Assembly: GCA_013285425.1 (NCBI GenBank)
Contig: CP053447.1
Coordinates: 1,928,001 to 1,992,000, forward strand
DNA from: Ignavibacteriota bacterium
Lineage (GTDB): Bacteria; Bacteroidota; Ignavibacteria; Ignavibacteriales; Ignavibacteriaceae
Reading direction: 5' to 3'
DNA length: 64,000 nucleotides
The stretch's first letter is position 1; each line of letters begins with the position of its first letter. Shown here piece by piece: positions 17,326 to 25,782 of this stretch. The notes under the pieces were generated by a model. That model was not told the DNA's origin, did not search any database, and saw only the letters and a list, made by a program, of their open reading frames with translations. The translations under genes were made by a program, and so were the position numbers.

Positions 17326-18842
17326 TGGTAACAACTGATTTTTTAAAATATATAAGCTTGTTATATGATAAAGTCCGTTTTCCTGTTCAGGTATTTGAAC
17401 AAAGCGGTAAGATTATCTATGTAAATGAAGCTTTTACAATTTTATGGGGCTATCATTTGGACGAGTTAATTGAATACTCAATTTTTAATGATAATGTTTT
17501 AAAAGGTAACAAAATATTAGACAGGGTATTTGAAGTCATTAATGGAAAATCATATACAACCATTGACTATTTTGAAGACTCACTTCTTCGTGCACGGGAT
17601 TATGCTGTACCAATATTAAGAACAAACGTATTTACCATAAAATATGAAGATGATCTCTATATTGTACTGTATCATGAAGATCAAACAGAAATGCTGTTGA
17701 CTGAAGAGGAAGTAAAAAAAGCACGGGATGCAAACTATGAGGCAGAAAGATTAAAAAATACTTTCTTAAATGTTTTGTCGCATGAGTTGAGAACACCATT
17801 AAATATTATACTTGGTTACTCATCACTAATTAAGGAAAACCTAAGCGATAAAATAAATGCTGAGGATAAAATATATCTTGATAATCTTCATAGCGGAAGT
17901 GAAAGATTATTTAAAGGTATAACACAAATGCTGGAATTTGCACAGATAGAAGCAGGCAATTTTTCACTAAATATTGAAACAGTAGATCTTGTCAGTATAA
18001 TACAGAATTGTATTCCTAATCATAAGAAACTTGCTGTAGAAAAAAATCTGGATCTTAGAACTAACTTTTCACATAAAAAAATATTTGTTGATGCGGATAT
18101 TCAATGTGTTGAAAATTCATTAAACAACCTTATTAGTAACGCAGTTAAGTTTACTCATCAGGGATATGTAGAAGTTGAAGTAAATCTTCTTGAAGAAAAA
18201 AATCTGGCTGTCTGCAAAGTAAAAGATACGGGTATTGGTATATCAACAAAATATCTGGACCATCTTTATCAGCCATTTAGTCAGGAAGATCTTAACGTTG
18301 GCAGAAACTATGAAGGCAATGGATTGGGGCTTGCTCTTACGAAAAGATATATTGAAAAGCTTGGCGGTTCATTACTTGTAGATAGTATAAAAGGCGTTGG
18401 TTCAACCTTTACATTTACACTGCCGTTAAATCAATCGAAATATCTTACAACAATTGTTGAGAAAGACGAATCAGAAAAATCGAATAAGATATTAATGATT
18501 GATAACAGCGGTGAGACTTATCAGCTTATAAAGGCATTTTTAAAAAATACATATACATTGTCGCATCATACAATCAGAGAATTCAAACTTGAATATGTGC
18601 AGGATAGTTCATTCAGTCATTTTATTTTTGATGTTGATAAAAATTACTGGCAGCAGGGAATTTTAATCTGTAAAGATATTAAAAGACACGATCCGTTTAA
18701 GCGACCAATAATAATAATTTCAAGCGAGTATTTTGAAGAGAAGATTAAAGAGTTCTATCAGGCCGGTGCTTCCAAGTTTCTGGTAAAACCCTTCGGTAAG
18801 AATGAACTGACAAAAATTATTAACGAGACTAAAAAACAATAA
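17325..18842 (+). CDS. PAS-domain hybrid histidine kinase with C-terminal receiver
   Basis: A 505-residue cytosolic sensor kinase. A PAS domain covers about 10-130 (VFEQSGKIIYVNEAF..LWGY). The HisKA motif SHELRTPLNIILGY carries phospho-accepting His153. The ATPase domain has the N-box SLNNLISNAVKFT, G1 DTGIGI and GLGLAL. A receiver-like domain at about 385-505 has KILMIDNSG, FIFDVD and the lysine of LVKPF, but is divergent around the acidic pocket. It is translationally coupled to the GAF protein before it, and together they may be one sensory complex. No separate response regulator gene follows. A weak hairpin lies just after the stop. Confidence 0.88.
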   Translation: MVTTDFLKYISLLYDKVRFPVQVFEQSGKIIYVNEAFTILWGYHLDELIEYSIFNDNVLKGNKILDRVFEVINGKSYTTIDYFEDSLLRARDYAVPILRTNVFTIKYEDDLYIVLYHEDQTEMLLTEEEVKKARDANYEAERLKNTFLNVLSHELRTPLNIILGYSSLIKENLSDKINAEDKIYLDNLHSGSERLFKGITQMLEFAQIEAGNFSLNIETVDLVSIIQNCIPNHKKLAVEKNLDLRTNFSHKKIFVDADIQCVENSLNNLISNAVKFTHQGYVEVEVNLLEEKNLAVCKVKDTGIGISTKYLDHLYQPFSQEDLNVGRNYEGNGLGLALTKRYIEKLGGSLLVDSIKGVGSTFTFTLPLNQSKYLTTIVEKDESEKSNKILMIDNSGETYQLIKAFLKNTYTLSHHTIREFKLEYVQDSSFSHFIFDVDKNYWQQGILICKDIKRHDPFKRPIIIISSEYFEEKIKEFYQAGASKFLVKPFGKNELTKIINETKKQ

Positions 18843-19125
18843 CCGAGATTTTTTATCTCCGTAGATTTAAAGATCATCATTCAATAATTATCATCCACTT
18901 ATTATAAAATAGCAATTCCCCCTCTTCTTAAAATTATTAAAGTATTCTTGAACAGGTTCTCAGTTGACTTAATATTTAAGCAGTGATCATTCTGTTCTTA
19001 CTATTAGCAGGCAAATATATATCCGGATAAGTTGTAATAACTACTTCTGATTTATTTACTTCCTTTCAAAGGAAAACAAACATATTTTTACACACATAAT
19101 TTTTAAGTTATTGTAATTTTGTTTT

Positions 19126-19524
19126 ATGCTTGGTGCAGGGATAATACTTCTTAACAAGAAAAATCAGGTCTTATTATTATTACGTGATAACAAAGCTGAT
19201 ATTCCTTTCCCAAATATGTGGGATATCCCGGGCGGAAGAGTTGAACATAATGAGAGTCCAGAATTTACTGTTAGAAGAGAAATGTTTGAGGAACTTGGAA
19301 TTGTTGATCTTGGAGATATAGATTTGTTTAAAATTTATTCATCTGAAGACCTTGTTGATTATATTTTCTGGAAACGGATTGACTTAAATCCAGCAGCGAT
19401 TGAGTTAAAAGAAGGACAAAGAATTGAATATTTTGATCTGTCAAGAATTCGAAGTACTAAACTCGCATTTGAATATAATATTGTATTAGAGGAATTCTAT
19501 TTAATGCTTGCAGAAAATGAATAA
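19126..19524 (+). CDS. Nudix hydrolase
   Basis: A 132-residue Nudix-fold pyrophosphohydrolase. The Nudix box is complete: G37, E43, then REMFEELGI at 51-59, fitting Gx5Ex7REUXEEXGU, which binds the catalytic metal. The GAGIILLNKKNQVLLLLRDN start is typical of NUDIX proteins acting on nucleotides or their derivatives (MutT/ADP-ribose-like), but the substrate is not predictable. It overlaps the start of the DUF2905 gene, so the two are probably co-transcribed. The ATG is preceded by no clear ribosome-binding site. Confidence 0.9.
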   Translation: MLGAGIILLNKKNQVLLLLRDNKADIPFPNMWDIPGGRVEHNESPEFTVRREMFEELGIVDLGDIDLFKIYSSEDLVDYIFWKRIDLNPAAIELKEGQRIEYFDLSRIRSTKLAFEYNIVLEEFYLMLAENE

Positions 19525-19732
19525 TGTCCAAAAAATAATTATAATAATTGGAGTAGTAATCATTCTTATCGGATTAACCTTGCCTTGGATTTCAAAATTA
19601 CCCTTTGGAAAATTACCCGGTGATATTGTTGTTGACAAGCCAGGCTTTAAACTATTCTTCCCAATTACATCAATGATTATTTTAAGCTTAGTAGTTTCTT
19701 TAATAATATGGATAATCAAAAAAATATTTTAA
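19517..19732 (+). CDS. Small DUF2905 membrane protein
   Basis: About 71 residues from ATG 19517; a TTG three codons upstream is also in frame, but the ATG is preferred. Two transmembrane helices flank a central loop with the LPGDIVVDKPGFKLFFPIT pattern typical of the DUF2905 family (short inner-membrane proteins of unknown function, common in bacteria). The start overlaps the Nudix stop by 8 bases. No role is established for the family. Confidence 0.85.
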   Translation: MNNVQKIIIIIGVVIILIGLTLPWISKLPFGKLPGDIVVDKPGFKLFFPITSMIILSLVVSLIIWIIKKIF

Positions 19733-19751
19733 TTAAAAACGTTAAAGCATT

Positions 19752-21158
19752 ATGAAATATTTACTAAAAACATTCTTATTTATTTTGTTATCAATACAGA
19801 CATTTGCACAACACGATCTAAGTGGTATTTGGAGCGGCAAACTTGAACTGCCAAACTCTGCATCACTTACAATTGTATTTAACCTTTCAGTTGATACAAA
19901 CGGTAACTATTCATCCACACTTGACAGTCCTGATCAGGGTGCAATGGGAATACAAACTGAAAGTACTGAAATAAAAGAAGATTCTATCTTTATTAATGTT
20001 CCGGTTATAAAGGCTGTTTATAAAGGTAAAATATTATTTGATGAAAAAAAGATAGATGGAATATGGAGTCAGGCAGGAATGAATTTGAATCTTCTGGTAA
20101 GTAAAACGGATAAAATCGAACTACCCAAAAGACCACAGGAACCAAAAGAACCTTACCCGTATAATTCTGAAGATGTGTTATTTGAAAATGAAGTTGATAA
20201 TATCGTTCTTGCCGGAACATTAACTTATCCAAAAGAAGGAAAATTATTTCCGGCTGTTATCTTAATTTCAGGTTCAGGTGGTCAGAATCGAGATGAAGAG
20301 ATATTTAATCATAAACCATTTTTAGTTATTGCTGATTATCTGACAAGAAACGGAATTGCAGTTTTAAGATTTGATGATCGCGGTATTGGACAATCGACTG
20401 GAAAACAAGAAGGTGCAACAAGCGAAGATTTTGCAAAAGATGTTTTGGCAGGTGTAAAATTTCTTAAAGAAAGAAATGAAATTGATAAAACTAAAATTGG
20501 ATTGATAGGACATAGTGAAGGCGGAATTATTGCGCCATTAGCTGCAGTTCAAAGTACTGATATTGCATTTATTATTTTGATGGCCGGACCGGGAGTTCCG
20601 GGTTATACTATTCTCTCAGCTCAAAATGAGCTGATTATGCGGAGCGAAGGAGCTAGTGAAGATGAAATCCAGAAATCATTAAAATCTCAGCAGGAAGTTT
20701 TTTCTATTCTTAAAAACAGCTCAGCAGATAATTTAGAAAAAGAACTCAGAGATAAATTAAGTTCAGAATATCAATCACTTACTGATGAGGAAAAGGCTAA
20801 ACTGGGTGATTCCATAACATATATTGATATGCAGACTAAAATCTTATCAAGCCCCTGGTTCAAATATTTTTTAAACCATGATCCTGCATCTGTTCTGGTA
20901 AAAGTAAAATGTCCGGTTCTTGCAATAAACGGAGAGAATGATTTACAAGTTCCTCCTAAAGAAAATTTATCAGCAATTAAAACAGCACTCGAAAAAGGAG
21001 GCAACAAGAATTTTGAAGTATTAGAATTGAAAGGGTTAAATCATTTGTTTCAAACTTCTGATACAGGAAAAATATCAGAGTATGGACAAATTGAAGAAAC
21101 AATCTCTCCATTAGCACTACAAACAATATTAGATTGGATAAAAAAAATATTAAAGTAA
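19752..21158 (+). CDS. Secreted alpha/beta hydrolase
   Basis: A 468-residue exported hydrolase. A signal peptide ends near AQ at 19-20. A beta-rich domain of about 110 residues precedes an alpha/beta-hydrolase domain. The nucleophile Ser255 is in GHSEGG, an acid lies in NGENDLQVP near 398, and the catalytic His431 is in LNHLF, so the triad looks intact. The oxyanion region has SGSGGQNRDE. Relatives are annotated as S9-like peptidases or esterases; the substrate is unknown. It is 19 bases after the DUF2905 gene and is probably in the same transcript. Confidence 0.87.
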   Translation: MKYLLKTFLFILLSIQTFAQHDLSGIWSGKLELPNSASLTIVFNLSVDTNGNYSSTLDSPDQGAMGIQTESTEIKEDSIFINVPVIKAVYKGKILFDEKKIDGIWSQAGMNLNLLVSKTDKIELPKRPQEPKEPYPYNSEDVLFENEVDNIVLAGTLTYPKEGKLFPAVILISGSGGQNRDEEIFNHKPFLVIADYLTRNGIAVLRFDDRGIGQSTGKQEGATSEDFAKDVLAGVKFLKERNEIDKTKIGLIGHSEGGIIAPLAAVQSTDIAFIILMAGPGVPGYTILSAQNELIMRSEGASEDEIQKSLKSQQEVFSILKNSSADNLEKELRDKLSSEYQSLTDEEKAKLGDSITYIDMQTKILSSPWFKYFLNHDPASVLVKVKCPVLAINGENDLQVPPKENLSAIKTALEKGGNKNFEVLELKGLNHLFQTSDTGKISEYGQIEETISPLALQTILDWIKKILK

Positions 21159-21196
21159 ATTTATTCTCAAATTCTATAAAAGAACTAAAACAGTAA

Positions 21197-21901
21197 ATGA
21201 ATTTATTAGAAATAAGACAAGTAATAATAAAACAGACAAATCCCAAACAGGCAATTATACTTCAAAGGTTTTTTAAAACTGGAAAAGGTGAGTACGGTGA
21301 AGGTGATGTTTTCTATGGAATAAAAGTACCGGTGCTGCGAAGTATTGCAAAGCAGTTTAGAGATTTATCATTATCTGATCTGAAATTACTTATTAGTTCT
21401 AAAGTCCACGAAGAAAGACTGATTGCAGCTTTTATTCTTGTTGATCAATTTAAAAAAGGCGATGAGAAAAAGAGAAAATTGATTTTTAATTTCTATATTA
21501 AAAACAGACAGGGAATAAACAACTGGGACCTTGTCGATCTTTCTGCTCCGCAAATTATTGGCGAATACTTGCTGGATAAAGAGAAGGACTTATTATATAA
21601 ATTTGCACACTCGAATAAGCTCTGGGAAAAAAGAATTGCTGTTTTATCCACATTTACATTTATCAGAAATCATTTCTTTGAGGATACTTTAAATATTTGC
21701 GAAATACTTCTTAATGATAAACACGATTTGATTCATAAAGCCGCAGGCTGGATGTTAAGAGAAGTTGGGAAGCGGGATCTGGCAGCTGAAGAGGAGTTTT
21801 TACAAAAAAATTATAAAATAATGCCCAGAACTATGCTTCGATATGCAATAGAAAAATTTCCGGGAAAGAAACGTAAGGCTTACCTTGCAGGTAAAATCTG
21901 A
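21197..21901 (+). CDS. AlkD-like DNA alkylation repair protein
   Basis: A 234-residue all-helical HEAT-like repeat protein matching the AlkC/AlkD DNA glycosylase family in length and pattern (FFKTGKGEYGEGDVFYGIKVPVLR near the start, NNWDLVDLSAPQIIGEYL in the middle, WMLREVGKRD near 190). The family removes positively charged alkylated bases such as 3- and 7-methylpurines. The WD in NNWDLVD is in the usual place of the active-site aspartate. It is a stand-alone gene, 38 bases after the hydrolase gene. Substrate range cannot be inferred. Confidence 0.88.
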   Translation: MNLLEIRQVIIKQTNPKQAIILQRFFKTGKGEYGEGDVFYGIKVPVLRSIAKQFRDLSLSDLKLLISSKVHEERLIAAFILVDQFKKGDEKKRKLIFNFYIKNRQGINNWDLVDLSAPQIIGEYLLDKEKDLLYKFAHSNKLWEKRIAVLSTFTFIRNHFFEDTLNICEILLNDKHDLIHKAAGWMLREVGKRDLAAEEEFLQKNYKIMPRTMLRYAIEKFPGKKRKAYLAGKI

Positions 21902-21932
21902 ATTGAATAGAAATACCTTTTATAATAAATGA

Positions 21933-23600
21933 ATGAAGTATATGATTAAAAGATTATTATTGATTACTGTTATTGTAAGTGCAAACATTTATGCTCAAGT
22001 TTATGTGAACCCGGGAACAATTGAGTTTTCACAAGTCACTATCCCAACTACTGACAGCACTTCTTTTTATGTTATAAATTACAACGAATATCCTGTAACA
22101 GTTAATTTGAATAATCTTAAAGCTGTTTATACTCTGTCGGATACTTTAATGTTAATACCACCGGAAGACAGTATTATTATCTGGATCAAATATCATCCAA
22201 ACCAAAATGTTATTGATGCTGATGTGGTTTTGATAACAAGTACTGATAGTACAATCGGTGCTGCTGTTGGTGTGATCGGATCTGCAAAATACAATGATAT
22301 TTACGATGCTGCTACATTTAACAAATTTGATATTGAATTGAAAAGCGCATTAAATAATCTGGTTATAAATCATACATCATTAGGATATTATTTAGCCCGA
22401 GATAAAATGTTTATGGAAATTGATAATCAGAAAGTTAATGGACAAGGAGCTTCTCAGAATACTCTGGAATGTGTTTATACCGGTAGAAAAGCGATTGGCT
22501 ATACTAGCAGAACAAATGCACAGAGCAATTATAATTTTAATACAGAACACACCTGGCCTCAATCAAACTTTGGTGAAAATGAACCAATGAAATCTGATCT
22601 TTTTCATTTGTTCCCAACTGATAATCCCGCAAATGCAATTCGTGCAAATTTTCCTTTTGGAAAAGTTGTTTCAAATATTACATGGGATTCTGCAGGAAGT
22701 AAACTTGGAAAAAACTATTTAAATCAGACTGTATTCGAGCCAAGAGATGTTCATAAAGGAGATGTAAGCAGGTCGATGTTTTACTTCATAACCCGTTATC
22801 CGGTTAATTATGGTGGTTTTTTTACACAGACACAAGAAAGTGTATTCAGAGATTGGAATAAATTTGATCCGGTTAGTATTGTTGAATCAAATCGAAATAA
22901 TGCAATTGCAAGCTATCAGCTAAAAAGAAATCCGTTTATTGATCACCCGGAATTTGCAGATAGAATTTATAGTTTCGTTACAAATACTATCAGACCAACT
23001 GCTGCAGAACTTGAGGTATTACCAACTTCCCTGCCCTTTGATTCGACAATTATTAGTTATACTGCAACAAAAAGCATATATCTGATTAATACCGGAAGTG
23101 CAGAACTGATTATTGATTCGATAATTATTTCAGATCAAAGATTTTATATCTCAGACCCAATTACAGATATTGAACCGTACTCTTTAAATAAGCTTGAAGT
23201 AAACTTCTCACCAGACAGTATTAAAACATTTTTCGCATCACTTAATGTGTTTACAAATGCAGGTAATAAACAAATTAATTTAACCGGAAGCGGAAAAGAA
23301 AATACAGTAAATGTAACTGATAAATTCCGGAAGCCAGCAACATTTGCATTATCACAGAACTATCCCAATCCATTTAACCCCGCAACCAGAATACAATATT
23401 CAATCAGCAGCAGACAATTTGTTTCACTTAATGTTTACGATGTTCTTGGAAATTTGGTTGCAAGGTTGGTTAATGAAGACCAGCCTGCAGGAAGTTATGA
23501 AGTTGATTTCTATGCCTTAGGATTATCAAGTGGAATTTATTTATACAAATTACAGGCAGGCTCTTCAATTCAGACAAAAAAAATGATCTTGACGAAATAG
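21933..23600 (+). CDS. Secreted endonuclease I with T9SS sorting domain
   Basis: A 555-residue exported nuclease. After a signal peptide and an immunoglobulin-like domain of about 110 residues comes the endonuclease I (EndA/NucM) domain: NTEHTWPQS with the catalytic His206 of the beta-beta-alpha metal fold, KSDLFHLFPTD and SRNN-like ends. A second Ig-like domain (about 350-460) is followed by a C-terminal T9SS sorting domain with NYPNPFNPATRIQYSI and the usual GIYLYKLQAGS..KKMIL ending. It should be secreted or surface-attached and degrade extracellular DNA or RNA for nutrients. Confidence 0.92.
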   Translation: MKYMIKRLLLITVIVSANIYAQVYVNPGTIEFSQVTIPTTDSTSFYVINYNEYPVTVNLNNLKAVYTLSDTLMLIPPEDSIIIWIKYHPNQNVIDADVVLITSTDSTIGAAVGVIGSAKYNDIYDAATFNKFDIELKSALNNLVINHTSLGYYLARDKMFMEIDNQKVNGQGASQNTLECVYTGRKAIGYTSRTNAQSNYNFNTEHTWPQSNFGENEPMKSDLFHLFPTDNPANAIRANFPFGKVVSNITWDSAGSKLGKNYLNQTVFEPRDVHKGDVSRSMFYFITRYPVNYGGFFTQTQESVFRDWNKFDPVSIVESNRNNAIASYQLKRNPFIDHPEFADRIYSFVTNTIRPTAAELEVLPTSLPFDSTIISYTATKSIYLINTGSAELIIDSIIISDQRFYISDPITDIEPYSLNKLEVNFSPDSIKTFFASLNVFTNAGNKQINLTGSGKENTVNVTDKFRKPATFALSQNYPNPFNPATRIQYSISSRQFVSLNVYDVLGNLVARLVNEDQPAGSYEVDFYALGLSSGIYLYKLQAGSSIQTKKMILTK

Positions 23601-23822
23601 TACCAAATATTTTCAATCATTAACTTTTTATTGATGGGAGTTTAACTCCATTAATAATTTGAATTTTGACTTCAATCCAGATAGATATTAAATAGTTGTG
23701 TAAAAATTTCTATTACTAATAATAAAACAGTTATGATACAAACCTTACTTGAAGTTGAGTATTTAAGAGAAAATTATTTTAAATATCATTTATAGTTATA
23801 ACTTTTCGACATATAAATAAAA

Positions 23823-25595
23823 TCATTTTAAAATTGTCATTTTTTTGGAAGACATAAAGTCACCAATTCTTAACTGATAGAAATAAACACCGCTAGGCAG
23901 CCCAAATGCATTATATGTAACCTTATAGCTTCCTGCGCTTTTTTCTTCGTCAACCAGCACAGCAATTTCATTTCCTAACACATCAAATACAGCCAGTTTA
24001 ACTTTAAGCGGCATATCTTGATTCAGATTCATTAATGGAATATAATATCTTATTTCAGTAGTCGGGTTAAACGGATTTGGAAAATTTTGTTCTAATAAAT
24101 AATCCGATATTGAATTAACATTGACATCAATAATATCTGAATACACATAACTTCCATCAAAATCTATTTGTTTTAATCTGTATTTAAATTTCCCAGATAG
24201 AACTCCTTCATCGACAAAAAAATAAGATTTTGGCTCAGTAGTTGTACCAAAACCTTCAACAAAACCAACAATTTCCCATTCAAGTGATTTATCATTTTTG
24301 TGTTCTTGTGATCTTTGTATTTCAAATCCGGCATTATTTTTTTCTGATGCTGTAATCCAATTCAGTCTGATACAATTTTTATCGACTGCTGCATAAAAAG
24401 AAACCAATTCGACCGGAATTATATTTTCCATTTTAATTAACCAAACATCATGAACTCCCGCTCCGAATGATAAAGTATGACCGACTAAAATTAATCCACC
24501 ATCGTTTGTTTGTCTTACAAAATATCCGACATCAGATTGAGACCCTCCAAGTGTTTTAAACCATTCAGTATTGCCGTTCTCATCAGTTTTTACAAGATAG
24601 AAATCATCTCCACCGGCACCAATGGATAAAGTATATCCAAGAATAATAAAACCTCCATCATCTGTCTGCTGAATTGAATTGCCATAATCCCTACCGGTTC
24701 CGCCGAAAGTCTTCATCCATTGCTGATTCCCTGCACTATCAGTTTTAACCAAAAGCATATCATAAAGACCGGCACCAAAAGAGCCTGTATAACCAGTTAG
24801 AATATATCCGCCATCAGTAGTTTGTTGAACACTATAACCACGATCTGCATCATTTCCTCCGAAGTAATTATACCATTGTTGATTTCCAATTGAGTCAGTT
24901 TTAACAAGAAACGCATTTCCAACAGCACCAGGACCAAACGATAAAGTCCATCCTGTCAGAATAAATCCATTATCAGAAGTGTGTGCTGCATTCATTGCTC
25001 CATCTGAACTTAAACCTCCGTGTGTTTTTTGCCAGATCAAATTACCATTTGAATCAGTTTTAATCATTAATATATCACTGCTGTTACCATAAGAAAATGA
25101 AGAGCCAGTAAGAAGAAATCCTCCATCACCTGTTTGAAGAACAGAATAAGCATAGTCATCCTGTGTGCCGCCAAATATTTTATCCCACAATTGATTTCCT
25201 GAAATGTCAGTTTTAACAAGATATACATCATTTGCACCAGAGCCGTACGATTTGGTATATCCGGCAATAATATATCCGCCATCAGTAGTTTGTATTACAG
25301 AATATCCTTCATCATCATTGTTACCTCCAAACGCATTAATCCATTCTTGATTTCCGTTTTTATCTGTTTTAATCAACAACACATTTCTTCCGCTCATACT
25401 TCCAAAAGAACGGGTATATCCGGTAATTATGTATCCACTGTCTGATGTCTGCTGAACACAATATCCCACATCAATGTTACTGCCGCCAAAAGTTTTAGTC
25501 CAGACGGTATCAGGTATCTGCGGGTAAATAGAAATGGAAATTAAAAACTGGGATGAAAAAAGGACTGCAAAAAAGAATGTATTTGATAACTTCAT
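23823..25595 (-). CDS. T9SS-exported protein with about seven 47-residue repeats
   Basis: A 590-residue secreted protein. After the signal peptide, roughly residues 28-400 are seven or eight repeats of about 47 residues with the pattern WxKTFGGxxxDxGYxVQQTxDGGYIITGYT..SFGxG..DxxLVKTDxxGN, the sort of module that folds as a beta-propeller. Next is a fibronectin-like segment beginning IPVELVSFYA and a T9SS type A sorting domain (NFPNPFNPTTEIRYYIP). The repeats are known in this group as secreted proteins of unknown activity. The gene is monocistronic and convergent with the endonuclease gene. Confidence 0.85.
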   Translation of the reverse strand: MKLSNTFFFAVLFSSQFLISISIYPQIPDTVWTKTFGGSNIDVGYCVQQTSDSGYIITGYTRSFGSMSGRNVLLIKTDKNGNQEWINAFGGNNDDEGYSVIQTTDGGYIIAGYTKSYGSGANDVYLVKTDISGNQLWDKIFGGTQDDYAYSVLQTGDGGFLLTGSSFSYGNSSDILMIKTDSNGNLIWQKTHGGLSSDGAMNAAHTSDNGFILTGWTLSFGPGAVGNAFLVKTDSIGNQQWYNYFGGNDADRGYSVQQTTDGGYILTGYTGSFGAGLYDMLLVKTDSAGNQQWMKTFGGTGRDYGNSIQQTDDGGFIILGYTLSIGAGGDDFYLVKTDENGNTEWFKTLGGSQSDVGYFVRQTNDGGLILVGHTLSFGAGVHDVWLIKMENIIPVELVSFYAAVDKNCIRLNWITASEKNNAGFEIQRSQEHKNDKSLEWEIVGFVEGFGTTTEPKSYFFVDEGVLSGKFKYRLKQIDFDGSYVYSDIIDVNVNSISDYLLEQNFPNPFNPTTEIRYYIPLMNLNQDMPLKVKLAVFDVLGNEIAVLVDEEKSAGSYKVTYNAFGLPSGVYFYQLRIGDFMSSKKMTILK

Positions 25596-25720
25596 CTTTT
25601 ACTCCTTGCTTAAAATTATATCTAGATTAAAATTATAAACATTTGAGAAGATAAATGAAATAAAACAATATATTATTTAAAACAAATATTTAAGAATCAG
25701 AATCTTTCCGATAAGAAATT

Positions 25721-25759
25721 AAAAATAATCCCTCTGATTAATTACAAATCAGAGGGATT
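25721..25759 (-). terminator. Rho-independent terminator of the gingipain-like gene
   Basis: A perfect 13-base stem (AATCCCTCTGATT at 25727-25739 with its complement at 25747-25759) around a 7-base loop. On the minus strand it is followed by an AT-rich tail with a T run (complement of 25721-25726). It lies 24 bases after the stop of the protease gene. Confidence 0.88.
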
Positions 25760-25782
25760 ACAATAACATACAAAGATTATGT

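Noticed and set aside
23632..23658. Imperfect hairpin between two convergent genes
   Set aside because: The stem has mismatches and no clear T run, so a terminator call is not supported.
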